DNA from: Thermoflavifilum sp.
GTDB lineage: Bacteria > Bacteroidota > Bacteroidia > Chitinophagales > Chitinophagaceae
Assembly (NCBI GenBank): GCA_023511875.1
Contig: JAIMAQ010000002.1
Location: forward strand, 248,001-312,000
Length of the DNA stretch: 64,000 nt
Direction: 5' to 3'
The notes under the pieces were generated by a model, which ran no database searches, had not been told where the DNA came from, and worked only from the letters and a program-made list of their open reading frames with translations. Position 1 is the first letter of the stretch, and every line of letters starts with the position of its first letter. Shown piece after piece: positions 18,230 through 27,097 of this stretch. The position numbers and the translations under genes are program-made.

Positions 18230-19912
18230 ATGAAATGGAATTGTATTTTATTAGCATGCTTGTCGATTGCTCATTCAGGATATACCCAAAAGCAAATCGT
18301 TGAATCACCGCCATGGCAGCCCGATCTGGGGAATGGTTATTATCGTAATCCAGTAATTTTTGCCGATTATTCCGACCCCGATGTATGCCGTGTAGGTAAA
18401 GATTATTATTTGGTGGCTTCTAGCTTCGACGCTGTGCCAGGCCTCCCTATATTACATTCTCGCGATTTGGTAAACTGGACCATTATTGGGCATGCCCTTC
18501 CAAGGCTAACTCCCGAAGATCGTTATACCCAAACCCAACATGGCAATGGCGTTTGGGCGCCTGCAATTCGTTTTCATCGCGATTCGTTTTACTTGTATTA
18601 CCCCGATCCAGATATAGGAATTTACTTGGTCAAAGCGCGACAACCGCAGGGGCCGTGGACAAAGCCCGTGCTCGTATTAAAAGGCAAAGGATTGATTGAC
18701 CCTTGTCCATTTTGGGACGACGATGGGAAAGCCTATCTCATTCATGCATTTGCTGGTAGTCGTTCCGGGATCAAAAGTATTTTGGTTATCCATCAAATGA
18801 ATCATGAGGGTACACGCGTCTTAGATCATGGAGTGATTGTGTACGATGGTCATGGCATCGATCCCACAATAGAAGGGCCTAAGCTATATAAACGCAATGG
18901 ATATTATTACATTTTCGCCCCAGCGGGGGGTGTGCCTAATGGATATCAACTGGTATTGCGAGCCACACATATCTATGGCCCTTACGAGCGAAAAATTGTT
19001 CTACATCAGGGAAATACGGAGATCAATGGTCCACACCAAGGTGCATGGATCACTACCCCAGATGGTGCACAAGATTGGTTTATTCATTTTCGCGATATGG
19101 GGCCTTATGGAAGAGTCATTTACCTAGAACCTATGCAGTGGCAACACGATTGGCCCGTGATTGGTGTGGATCAAAATGGTGATGATGTAGGAGAACCGGT
19201 AGAAACCTATACTAAACCCGCGGTGGGCACACCTCAGACCATTCAAGTACCACAAACATCAGATGCATTTCTTCAGCATCACTTGGGGTTACAATGGCAA
19301 TGGCAGGCAAATCCAGAGCCCACGTGGTATTACCTCAAAAATACAGGTGGATTACGTCTTTACGCGTTACCTTCTGGCATGCCCATACATAACCTATGGG
19401 ATCTGCCACAAGTATTGATGCAAAAATTTCCTGCGCCTCGCTTTCAGGCTACTATGCGTTGCCATTTTTATCCCTTGAAAAATGGTGATCAAGGCGGACT
19501 GATCGTGATGGGAACAAGCTATGCTCATTTGTCTTTGCAGCAACATGCAGATGGTATTCACCTGATCTATGCTATTTGTACTCATGCCGATCAAGGAAAT
19601 ACTGAGCAGATCCAAGAAGATTATCTGCTGAGAGATAGTACAGTTTGGCTTAGGGTAAGAGTTGATTCACCAGCTATTTGCACATTTAGTTATAGTTTAG
19701 ACGGGAAAAATTTTATATCCATGCAAAAAACTTTTCTCGCACAGCCGGGTAAATGGATAGGTGCTAAACTGGGAGTATATTGCAGGAGCAATATACAAAG
19801 CAATGATGCAGGATATTTGGATATTGATGGATTTCAAATAGATCCTGTAAATGCATCTACAGTTGTGCAAAGAAAGCCTTTAAAAAGGGTTTTGCCGGCA
19901 AAGAAGCGATGA
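18230..19912 (+). CDS. Glycoside hydrolase family 43 enzyme
   Basis: 560 residues with a signal peptide. The N-terminal five-bladed propeller carries the GH43 triad: Asp49 in SDPDV (base), Asp158 in GLIDPCPFWDDDG, and Glu215 in TIEGPKLY (acid). The C-terminal 200 residues form a beta-sandwich of the GH43_C2/DUF1349 type. GH43 members act on arabinofuranosides or xylosides, so arabinan side chains or xylogalacturonan are likely substrates here; the choice cannot be made by eye. It is the last gene of the pectin operon. Its final 56 bases overlap the end of crtY on the other strand. Confidence 0.92.
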   Translation: MKWNCILLACLSIAHSGYTQKQIVESPPWQPDLGNGYYRNPVIFADYSDPDVCRVGKDYYLVASSFDAVPGLPILHSRDLVNWTIIGHALPRLTPEDRYTQTQHGNGVWAPAIRFHRDSFYLYYPDPDIGIYLVKARQPQGPWTKPVLVLKGKGLIDPCPFWDDDGKAYLIHAFAGSRSGIKSILVIHQMNHEGTRVLDHGVIVYDGHGIDPTIEGPKLYKRNGYYYIFAPAGGVPNGYQLVLRATHIYGPYERKIVLHQGNTEINGPHQGAWITTPDGAQDWFIHFRDMGPYGRVIYLEPMQWQHDWPVIGVDQNGDDVGEPVETYTKPAVGTPQTIQVPQTSDAFLQHHLGLQWQWQANPEPTWYYLKNTGGLRLYALPSGMPIHNLWDLPQVLMQKFPAPRFQATMRCHFYPLKNGDQGGLIVMGTSYAHLSLQQHADGIHLIYAICTHADQGNTEQIQEDYLLRDSTVWLRVRVDSPAICTFSYSLDGKNFISMQKTFLAQPGKWIGAKLGVYCRSNIQSNDAGYLDIDGFQIDPVNASTVVQRKPLKRVLPAKKR

Positions 19913-21023
19913 TGTGTAAATCTTCTACCCAACTCGATTGGTTGTTGAGAAAACGAAGTACCGAAGCTGGAGCATTTTTTTCAAATAAAATTTTGAACAA
20001 TTGATCACCTGGATATAATTGATGTTGAAGTACATGTAACAGCAATTGATCATACCATCTGTATATGCGTTGATGTAAAGTGGGTGAAAGCTGAGGCTTG
20101 CCAGTTTTTTCCCAGGCTCTTATTAATGCATCGCTATGCTGTTGAATAAAAGAAAATGTATATCCAGTTGACGCTTTTGTTTGTCCTCCTGCAGTACCCA
20201 AATAAATGATAGGCCCATGCTGAGAAGGAAAGTTAAAATCTGTCATGGGTATTTTACCCTGTTCTTCCTCAATAATATCGTAAGTAATGTTAGGATAATG
20301 TTGTTGCATATAGTTATAAATGCAGGTATTATAGGCTTCTGCAACAAGTAAATGTGTAGAAAATACAGTGTATTCTAGCAAGGCATCTTGAGAAGAAGTG
20401 GGCAACACATACATGAAAGCTGTAGCATTTTGCTGTGGCACTCTGAAATCCATTAAGATGATGCTTTTGGGATCAAATGTGGGTTTATGCATGTGTACAA
20501 ACCATCCACGGAAATGTTGCCAGAGAAAATGTTTGTAACTGTTTGCTGGAAAGGCTGGAGGTAAGGAATTAAATACGTATGAAGCCTGGATATGATGAGA
20601 GGTGGTATGTACAATAGCGTGCGTTTGTTGATGTTCGATATTTAATACTGGTTCATACAGCCAACCTATTTTGCGGTGAGGATGCTGGCTTTGGGCATGT
20701 TGCAACCGATCATGAGCAAATCGATAGAAATCAACGCTGCGAATCATCTTATAGGCAAATGGATGGAAAGATAAATTTAACTGATGATGATGGGTATAAA
20801 TCTTTGCTTTTTCCCAACGATGATATACGATCGATTCAAAAAAGCCAGGTTGTGTTTCCCAGAAACACCAGGTATGATCATTTTCTTGTTTAGATTGCTG
20901 ATCGATCAATAAAATATTTAGCGAGGCAAGAGCAGGCGATTGCAGTATTCGCAAGGCCAGGCTAAGACCCGCGCAGCCAGCACCGGCAAACACTACATCA
21001 TAATGCAACAGCTTTTTGGGCAC
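19857..21023 (-). CDS. crtY: Lycopene beta-cyclase, CrtY type
   Basis: 388 residues, flavoprotein of the CrtY/lycopene cyclase family that converts lycopene to beta-carotene. It shows the dinucleotide-binding motif GAGCAGLSLAL at the N-terminus, HTWCFWE, a central MDFRVPQ segment and YLGTAGGQTKASTGYTF, all typical of the family. It is the last gene of the carotenoid operon, 7 bases after crtZ. The C-terminus FLKAFFAQL is encoded inside the end of the convergent GH43 gene. Confidence 0.95.
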   Translation of the reverse strand: MPKKLLHYDVVFAGAGCAGLSLALRILQSPALASLNILLIDQQSKQENDHTWCFWETQPGFFESIVYHRWEKAKIYTHHHQLNLSFHPFAYKMIRSVDFYRFAHDRLQHAQSQHPHRKIGWLYEPVLNIEHQQTHAIVHTTSHHIQASYVFNSLPPAFPANSYKHFLWQHFRGWFVHMHKPTFDPKSIILMDFRVPQQNATAFMYVLPTSSQDALLEYTVFSTHLLVAEAYNTCIYNYMQQHYPNITYDIIEEEQGKIPMTDFNFPSQHGPIIYLGTAGGQTKASTGYTFSFIQQHSDALIRAWEKTGKPQLSPTLHQRIYRWYDQLLLHVLQHQLYPGDQLFKILFEKNAPASVLRFLNNQSSWVEDLHIIASLPAKPFLKAFFAQL

Positions 21024-21030
21024 AGATCAA

Positions 21031-21531
21031 TCAATTCACACGATTAGAACTATTGGCAGAAGCAATCTCTTCATCGCGTGCCACTTTATCCCAGTATTTT
21101 TTAGCCACAATGAGCATCCCAAACGACTCACCATCTTCTTTACTTAAATGCTTATGATGCATCTTATGTGCCCAACGAAGTACCCGAATATATTTGTTTT
21201 GAGAATGAGTAAACCATTTAAAGCGTTGATGGATGATCACATCGTGAACTAAGAAATAAGCAATTCCATATATTAAAATACCCGTGCCAATTGCTGCTAA
21301 CCAACCAATGTGTTGGGTAGCGCCGAAATATAAACATAGAAAACTTGGGATAGCGAAGATCAAGAAAAAAGCATCGTTTTTTTCAAAAAATCCAGGTTGC
21401 TTTTGATGATGATCTTTATGCAACACCCATAAAAATCCGTGCATGACGTATTTATGAGTAAACCAGGCAACGCCTTCCATGAAAAAGAAGGTAACCACAA
21501 CGATCAAAATATACAATAGTACTTGTAGCAT
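21031..21531 (-). CDS. crtZ: Beta-carotene hydroxylase, CrtZ type
   Basis: 166-residue non-haem di-iron membrane hydroxylase of the fatty acid hydroxylase superfamily. The histidine clusters are complete: HKYVMH, HKDHH, HDVIIH and HKMHH, set between four hydrophobic helices. It hydroxylates both rings of beta-carotene to give zeaxanthin. Length matches CrtZ. It lies 12 bases after idi and just before crtY. The pathway in this operon therefore ends at zeaxanthin unless other genes elsewhere modify it. Confidence 0.96.
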   Translation of the reverse strand: MLQVLLYILIVVVTFFFMEGVAWFTHKYVMHGFLWVLHKDHHQKQPGFFEKNDAFFLIFAIPSFLCLYFGATQHIGWLAAIGTGILIYGIAYFLVHDVIIHQRFKWFTHSQNKYIRVLRWAHKMHHKHLSKEDGESFGMLIVAKKYWDKVARDEEIASANSSNRVN

Positions 21532-21543
21532 AGCGTACAGATT

Positions 21544-22086
21544 TTAAGGTGAAACCATCGTTTTGATTTCTAACCATTTATTTTTTACTTGTGGAAAAGC
21601 AAGTTTAAACCAAGCAGTAAATAGATCTGGATGAATCATCACTTGTTGCTCGATATGCTGTATGGGATAGTAAGCTATTGAAAGCACTTCAGATTGGTTG
21701 GGATCAAATCTACCTTCGTAGACACCGATGTACACATGATCCCATTCAAATTCAATGAGTCTATTGGGTAATTTTACGCGGTACATAAAAGAAAAAGCAG
21801 GATGAAGCGGGCAGTCGATGCCCAATTCTTCTTTTAGTCGACGATGTGCGGCAGCTTCGGTATCTTCACCAGGATGAGGATGGCTACAGCAGGCATTAGT
21901 CCACAACCCAGCAGAATGGTATTTATTATGTGCACGTTGTTGTAAAAGCATTTCACCTTGTGTATTGAACAGAAAAACAGAAAATGCACGATGCAATAAG
22001 CCCAACTGATGCACCCGCATTTTTTCCATGGTACCTACCATGTTATCGTGTTCATCTACTAAAATTAACATTTGTTCTTGTATCAT
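21544..22086 (-). CDS. idi: Isopentenyl-diphosphate delta-isomerase, type 1
   Basis: 180 residues, Nudix-fold enzyme that interconverts isopentenyl and dimethylallyl diphosphate. The active-site cysteine lies in TNACCSHP (Cys67 by alignment with type 1 enzymes), and the Nudix-like helix is AAAHRRLKEELGI. A Glu-rich metal/active site is seen at FEWDHVY. It overlaps crtB by 4 bases (ATGA type), so the two are translationally coupled. Its position in the crt operon suggests it raises precursor supply when pigment is made. Confidence 0.96.
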   Translation of the reverse strand: MIQEQMLILVDEHDNMVGTMEKMRVHQLGLLHRAFSVFLFNTQGEMLLQQRAHNKYHSAGLWTNACCSHPHPGEDTEAAAHRRLKEELGIDCPLHPAFSFMYRVKLPNRLIEFEWDHVYIGVYEGRFDPNQSEVLSIAYYPIQHIEQQVMIHPDLFTAWFKLAFPQVKNKWLEIKTMVSP

Positions 22087-22934
22087 ATTCTATTGAGTTG
22101 ATGTGAAATACCTGCCCGCAACATAATCATGAGCTTATGGTGATTAGGAATTCGAATGCGTTGTTGCATGATTTTTTCAGGTGATGTGCGCTGAATTTTT
22201 CTGAATAAAGCATAAAAATACCGATAAGCCACATACACGCCAAATCTAGACTTAATGGGTAGGCGTTTAATACCTTGAAGGCCAACGGCAAATTCCTGTT
22301 CGATATCGGATTCTATTTGTCGCTTCGCTGTTTCATCCAAAGAGCTTTTGTGTACAAATTCTGGAAAATAACTGCGCTTGAGTATTTGGTAATCGGTTTG
22401 TATGTCGCGTAAAAAATTCACTTTTTGAAAAGCTGATCCTAATGCACGTGCCGGTTGTTTTAAAGATTCATACAATTGCCTATTACCTTCACAAAATACA
22501 CACAAACACATTAACCCTACTACTTCTGCTGAGCCATAGACATAAGTTTGTAATTCAGCCCGTTGATAATAAGTATGTTTTTCTAAATCAAGATACATAC
22601 TTTTAAAAAAGGCATCCACTAGCTCTAGGGGAATGTGGTATCGATGAATAGTTTCCTGAAAAGATTGCAATACTGGATTGGTACTGATTTTCTGTTCAAT
22701 AGCGTCATAGGTATCTTGTTCAAATTTTTTCAAGAGAGTAGTTTTATCATAATCGTGAAAACTATCTACAATCTCATCGGCAAGGCGTACAAAACCATAT
22801 ATTGCACATATTGGATAGCGTAGGTCTCGATGAAGCATACGAATAGACGTAGAGAAAGAAGTGCTATAATGATGCGTAATTTCCCAGCTGCAATGTTGGC
22901 TAACGTGTTGGTATAATTGAATTCGATTGTTCAT
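22083..22934 (-). CDS. crtB: Phytoene synthase
   Basis: 283 residues, squalene/phytoene synthase family. It joins two geranylgeranyl diphosphates to phytoene. The first Asp-rich motif is visible as LADEIVD and the second as LRDIQTD within NFLRDIQTDYQILKRSYFP. Start and end overlap crtI and idi by 4 bases each. The gene for geranylgeranyl diphosphate synthase (crtE) is not in this window. Confidence 0.96.
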   Translation of the reverse strand: MNNRIQLYQHVSQHCSWEITHHYSTSFSTSIRMLHRDLRYPICAIYGFVRLADEIVDSFHDYDKTTLLKKFEQDTYDAIEQKISTNPVLQSFQETIHRYHIPLELVDAFFKSMYLDLEKHTYYQRAELQTYVYGSAEVVGLMCLCVFCEGNRQLYESLKQPARALGSAFQKVNFLRDIQTDYQILKRSYFPEFVHKSSLDETAKRQIESDIEQEFAVGLQGIKRLPIKSRFGVYVAYRYFYALFRKIQRTSPEKIMQQRIRIPNHHKLMIMLRAGISHQLNRI

Positions 22935-24424
22935 ATTTTTATTAACAATTGATGTAGGTATTTTGTTATCAGTCGAGCAGCTATTTCCCCGGAGATGATA
23001 GTGGAGGGCATGCCAGGGCCCGGCACAGTGAGCTGCCCCGCAAAAAATAGGTTTTCGAGTTTAGAGCTACGCATACGAGGTTTCCACACGGCTGTTTGTC
23101 GCAGTGTATTGGCCAATCCATAGGCATTTCCTTGAAAGGCATGATATCTATTTACGAAATCACTTGGGCCAAAAGTTTTCAAATACACGATATCATCTGC
23201 GGTAATCGATTGGCCTGTATATCGTTGTATGCGTTTAAGGATTTCCTGCAAATATTTTTCCCGCATTTTTTCGTCATCACCCTTTAAGCCGGCTGCTACG
23301 GGGATCAATGCAAAAAGATTTTCATGGTGAGGAGGAGCTACCTGGGAATCAGTGATTGAGGGTGCAGATAGGTAAAACAATGGATCATTGGGCCATTGAG
23401 GGTGGGTATAAATCTGTCGAGCATGCTGGTCGAAATCGGTATCGAAAAACAAGTTATGGTGGCGCAATCCAGGAATATTTTTATTTATACCGACATAATA
23501 TAACATACAGGATGGGGAAAGCTGCCGGGATTGCCAATAACTTGAGCTGTATTGCCGGTATTTTTCAGGTATTAGTTTTTGTTCTACATGATGATAATCG
23601 GCCGTAGCCAGCACGGCATCGGCTGAGTAGACTTCGCCAGCGACTGATACACCTTTTGCCCGATCATTTTTTACCCATATTTGCTCTACGGGTGTTTGGA
23701 AATGAAATTGCACTCCCAACGACAAGGCTAGTGAATACATGGCTTTGACTACCTCATAGATTCCTCCTTTGGGATACCAGGTTCCTTTTACAATGTCGGC
23801 ATAGTTCATGAGACTATACAGAGCGGGCGTGTGTTTGGGCAGTGCACCGAGAAACAAGACGGGGAATTGCATGATTTGGCGAATTCGCCAATCTTTAAAA
23901 TGCTGTGCAATATGTTTTTGAATAGAGCTAAGTAGGTGGAGTTTTCCAATAGCTTTCCAGATATCGCGATCCCAGAATTCCCACCAGGATAATCCGGGTT
24001 TAAACACAAATTTTTGCATAGCCACAGTATACTTATGAGTGGCTTCCTGAAGATAGTGCTGTAGGGAGTGCCCGCTGCCAGGCTCCCATTTTTCAAATAA
24101 TTCGGTTAATGCCGCTGAGCCAGCCGGAATATCGATAGGCCCATCATTCCAGAAGATGCGATAAGAAGGATCGAGGCGTATGAGTTGGTAATAATCACTA
24201 GGTTGATGGCCAAATTGTTGAAAAAAACGTTCAAATACGTCGGGCATCCAATACCAGCTTGGGCCCAAGTCAAATCGAAATCCTTTCTCCTCCAATAGTC
24301 CAGCACGCCCACCAGGCTGGTCGAGCGCTTCAAAAACATGCACCTCTACGCCTTGTTGGGCTAAAAAACAAGAAGCCGATAATCCTGCAAAACCGCTTCC
24401 AATAATGATTACACGATTGTGCAT
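22931..24424 (-). CDS. crtI: Phytoene desaturase
   Basis: 497 residues, FAD-dependent CrtI-type desaturase that takes phytoene to lycopene. The FAD motif is at the N-terminus (IIIGSGFAGLSAS, with HVFEALDQPGGRAG), and the C-terminal family signature reads FFAGQLTVPGPGMPS followed by SGEIAARLI. Length is normal. It begins 7 bases after the ECF sigma gene, which marks the first enzyme gene of the operon. Confidence 0.96.
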   Translation of the reverse strand: MHNRVIIIGSGFAGLSASCFLAQQGVEVHVFEALDQPGGRAGLLEEKGFRFDLGPSWYWMPDVFERFFQQFGHQPSDYYQLIRLDPSYRIFWNDGPIDIPAGSAALTELFEKWEPGSGHSLQHYLQEATHKYTVAMQKFVFKPGLSWWEFWDRDIWKAIGKLHLLSSIQKHIAQHFKDWRIRQIMQFPVLFLGALPKHTPALYSLMNYADIVKGTWYPKGGIYEVVKAMYSLALSLGVQFHFQTPVEQIWVKNDRAKGVSVAGEVYSADAVLATADYHHVEQKLIPEKYRQYSSSYWQSRQLSPSCMLYYVGINKNIPGLRHHNLFFDTDFDQHARQIYTHPQWPNDPLFYLSAPSITDSQVAPPHHENLFALIPVAAGLKGDDEKMREKYLQEILKRIQRYTGQSITADDIVYLKTFGPSDFVNRYHAFQGNAYGLANTLRQTAVWKPRMRSSKLENLFFAGQLTVPGPGMPSTIISGEIAARLITKYLHQLLIKI

Positions 24425-24431
24425 GTGCTAT

Positions 24432-24932
24432 TTATTTACGAGAAATCCTGGCTTTTAGTATTTTCCGAGCAAAATGTATTCGGCTCTTGATAGTGCCCAA
24501 TGGCTCCTTTAGCATATCGGCAATTTCTTCGTATTTATACCCCTCAAAATACATGAGAAATGGCCTTTTGAAAATATCTGGAAGCTTATGTATAGCCTCA
24601 CGGATCTCTCGATAACGCAAAGTAGACTCAGCAGTGTTGTGGGTTGAAAATCCAAAGCGATGCGAAAGTGCGGCTGTAGCTGTAGAATCGAAAAGCACCC
24701 GATGTTTGCTTTTTCGACGGTATTCGTTGATGAAAATATTTTTCATGATGGTATAAAGCCAGGCTTTGATGTTGGTACCAGGGTGATATTTTTCTCGGTT
24801 TACCAATGCTCGGCAAACTGTTTCCTGAAACAGATCTTCAGCGAGCACAGGATCGCGAGTCAGGTGAACGGCATAGGGCATCAGGAAGGCCGATTCTGTG
24901 GTCAGCAATTCCTGGAATTCAGAAGCAGACAT
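24432..24932 (-). CDS. ECF sigma factor in the carotenoid operon
   Basis: 166 residues. Region 2 spans about residues 15-80 (DPVLAEDLFQETVCRAL, then KAWLYTIMKNIFINEYR), and region 4 about 110-160 (LPDIFKRPFLMYFEGYKYEEIADML and GTIKSRIHFARKIL). This is the layout of extracytoplasmic function sigma factors, which direct RNA polymerase to a small regulon. It lies 26 bases after the MerR-type gene and 7 bases before crtI, so it is part of the same transcript. No anti-sigma gene is next to it. The expected target is the crt operon promoter, by analogy with CarQ of Myxococcus; this is inference. Confidence 0.93.
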   Translation of the reverse strand: MSASEFQELLTTESAFLMPYAVHLTRDPVLAEDLFQETVCRALVNREKYHPGTNIKAWLYTIMKNIFINEYRRKSKHRVLFDSTATAALSHRFGFSTHNTAESTLRYREIREAIHKLPDIFKRPFLMYFEGYKYEEIADMLKEPLGTIKSRIHFARKILKARISRK

Positions 24933-24958
24933 ATTGTTTAACTTTTATCATCACAAAG

Positions 24959-25885
24959 TTAAACAATTCTTTTAGATAACTGGCTGGCGTTTAGAAAAAT
25001 TTTTTCGATTTCTTGGAGTAGTTCTTGTTGGGAATATAGGAGATGTATGTTGGGGAAAGATTTTTTAGGAATTTGCTCCACTACTGGACCAGATATGTAT
25101 ATATCAGCGTTTTTTAAGTGAATGCTGAGCTGGTGCACATAAAATTGGAGATTAAATCCAGGAGGTATAGAGGTGAGGTGTGTGAATAAAAGGGAGATAT
25201 TTTTTTGTTTAACTATATATTCTATATTATTCAACGGAACACTCCCCCCCAGGTAGTAAATTTTTAATCCTCTTTGCTTGAGTAGATAATACAGATAAAG
25301 CAGACCTAGCTCGTGGTATTCGTCTTCAGGCAGGAAGAGTAAGGCTTCTTGATCAATGAGTTGGCGATTCACTAAGCTTTCAATACCTACAATAAGCTTT
25401 TGCCTAATCAGGCAACTCACCAAATGTTCGTGTACTGGATGGATACGATTGGTGCTCCACATTATACCAATGCGTTCTAAGAAAGGGAACAAAATAGCAT
25501 TCATGGTTTTCTGGATCCCTTTGTTGAGGATAAAATGGTCCAGAATTTCCTCCATGCCTACCACGTCTAGCTCGATCATACGGGTAATGAGCTCGTTGAC
25601 GAGTCGGTCGTTGAGGGCCTGATTTTGATGTAGTTCCAATACTTTTTCTTCTAGCTGCTCATCGTTCATCTTACTGATATGGGAAATCTTAAAACCATAT
25701 CGGATAAGCAGGGCAGCGTTGAGCAGTTTTTTTAATTCGTCGTTGGTATAATATCGAATATTGGTATCGGAGCGGCGAGGCTTCAAGAATCCATATCGTT
25801 GTTCCCAGATGCGGATGGTATGCGCCTTCACACCAGATAGGTTCTCTAAGTCTTTAATCGAAAAACGTTGTTCATCAATTTCCAT
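24959..25885 (-). CDS. MerR-type regulator with cobalamin-binding domain, CarH-like
   Basis: 308 residues from the ATG at 25885; a TTG two codons upstream is also in frame. Residues 7-75 form a MerR winged helix ([20 protein letters not shown], then [11 protein letters not shown]). Residues about 85-160 are a B12-binding helical cap, and 180-300 a Rossmann-like B12-binding domain. The motif Wx9EH that marks CarH-type photoreceptors is exact (Trp143, Glu153-His154), and ExHxxG is present as EYHELG with His191 as the probable cobalt ligand. Known CarH proteins repress carotenoid genes in the dark with adenosylcobalamin and release DNA in light. Being the first gene of the crt operon, it probably also controls itself. 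Confidence 0.9.
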   Translation of the reverse strand: MEIDEQRFSIKDLENLSGVKAHTIRIWEQRYGFLKPRRSDTNIRYYTNDELKKLLNAALLIRYGFKISHISKMNDEQLEEKVLELHQNQALNDRLVNELITRMIELDVVGMEEILDHFILNKGIQKTMNAILFPFLERIGIMWSTNRIHPVHEHLVSCLIRQKLIVGIESLVNRQLIDQEALLFLPEDEYHELGLLYLYYLLKQRGLKIYYLGGSVPLNNIEYIVKQKNISLLFTHLTSIPPGFNLQFYVHQLSIHLKNADIYISGPVVEQIPKKSFPNIHLLYSQQELLQEIEKIFLNASQLSKRIV

Positions 25886-25888
25886 AAG

Positions 25889-25896
25889 CAAAAATA
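25889..25896 (-). promoter_or_regulatory. Possible -7 box TATTTTTG ahead of the carotenoid operon
   Basis: Read on the minus strand the sequence is TATTTTTG, fitting TAnnTTTG. It ends only 3 bases before the ATG at 25885, so the transcript would be leaderless or nearly so. No -33 TTTG sits at normal spacing. It may be the operon promoter, or chance in an AT-rich gap. Confidence 0.3.
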
Positions 25897-25956
25897 TATA
25901 TGCATTTCCACAATAACATTTTTCTCATCAATAAGTTTACACACGGGCGAAATGTT

Positions 25957-25964
25957 TAGCTTTG
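25957..25964 (+). promoter_or_regulatory. -7 box TAGCTTTG for gmd
   Basis: TAGCTTTG matches TAnnTTTG. It places the transcript start near 25970 and supports the GTG at 25988 as gmd start. In-frame ATG codons at 25868 and 25952 lie upstream of the box. Confidence 0.55.
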
Positions 25965-25987
25965 CTGAGAGGCAAAATATCAACTTA

Positions 25988-27097
25988 GTGAAAACAGCAT
26001 TGATTACTGGCATAACGGGGCAAGATGGGGCTTACTTAGCCGAGTTTTTGCTCAAAAAAGGTTATCGGGTACACGGCATTAAGCGGCGTAGCTCGCTGAT
26101 TAATACCGAACGGATCGATCATTTGTACCAAGATCCGCATGAGCCCGATCCACAGCTGATTTTGCATTATGGAGATTTAACGGATGCCACTAATCTTATT
26201 CGCATCATCCAAGAAACCCAACCCGATGAAATTTACAATTTGGCTGCTCAAAGCCATGTGAAGGTGAGTTTTGAAACTCCAGAATATACTGCCAATGCCG
26301 ATGCACTGGGCACTTTGAGGATCTTGGAAGCCATTCGCCTGCTGGGCTTAACGCAGAAAACACGTTTCTATCAAGCTTCTACTTCTGAGTTGTATGGATT
26401 GGCTCAAGAAATTCCCCAAAAAGAGACCACACCTTTTTATCCACGATCGCCTTATGCGGTGGCAAAGCTTTATGCCTACTGGATCACGGTCAACTATCGC
26501 GAAGCCTATGGCATGTTTGCCGTAAACGGTATTTTGTTTAACCACGAAAGCCCGATTCGTGGTGAGACCTTTGTAACGCGCAAGATTACGCGGGGAGTGG
26601 CACAAATTGTATTAGGGCAAGCCGATCAGATTTATCTGGGTAATCTGGATGCCCAGCGCGACTGGGGCCATGCAAAGGATTATGTAGAAGCCATGTGGTT
26701 GATGTTGCAGCAAGATAAGCCCGAAGATTACGTGATTGCTACGGGCCAAGCTACTTCTGTGCGGGAGTTTACGCGTATGGCTTTTGCACAGGTAGGAATA
26801 GATATTCGTTTTGAAGGAAAAGGTATAGCAGAAAAGGGGATTGTGGTGGCTTGTCGGGATGCCCGCTATCAGCTTCCCATTGGCAAAGTAGTGGTGAGCG
26901 TAGATCCTAATTATTTCAGGCCAACAGAGGTTGATTTGTTGATAGGCGATGCTTCTAAGGCTCGTCGACAACTGGGTTGGAAGCCACGTTATTCCTTGGA
27001 AGAGATGATTCGGGAAATGGTGGAAAGTGATATCCAATATTTTTCAACCCTGCATCCTTCATTGATTCAACAAAAATCACATGCGTCATACCGATAA
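25988..27097 (+). CDS. gmd: GDP-mannose 4,6-dehydratase
   Basis: 369 residues from the GTG at 25988, close to the usual 370. The longer frame from 25868 adds a leader unlike the family and lies upstream of the promoter box. It is an extended SDR enzyme: [19 protein letters not shown] is the NADP motif, and [15 protein letters not shown] holds the catalytic Tyr and Lys. Family segments ASTSELYG and [18 protein letters not shown] are intact. It makes GDP-4-keto-6-deoxymannose, the substrate of fcl, whose start lies inside the end of this gene (17-base overlap). The product feeds fucosylated surface polysaccharides. Confidence 0.96.
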   Translation: MKTALITGITGQDGAYLAEFLLKKGYRVHGIKRRSSLINTERIDHLYQDPHEPDPQLILHYGDLTDATNLIRIIQETQPDEIYNLAAQSHVKVSFETPEYTANADALGTLRILEAIRLLGLTQKTRFYQASTSELYGLAQEIPQKETTPFYPRSPYAVAKLYAYWITVNYREAYGMFAVNGILFNHESPIRGETFVTRKITRGVAQIVLGQADQIYLGNLDAQRDWGHAKDYVEAMWLMLQQDKPEDYVIATGQATSVREFTRMAFAQVGIDIRFEGKGIAEKGIVVACRDARYQLPIGKVVVSVDPNYFRPTEVDLLIGDASKARRQLGWKPRYSLEEMIREMVESDIQYFSTLHPSLIQQKSHASYR

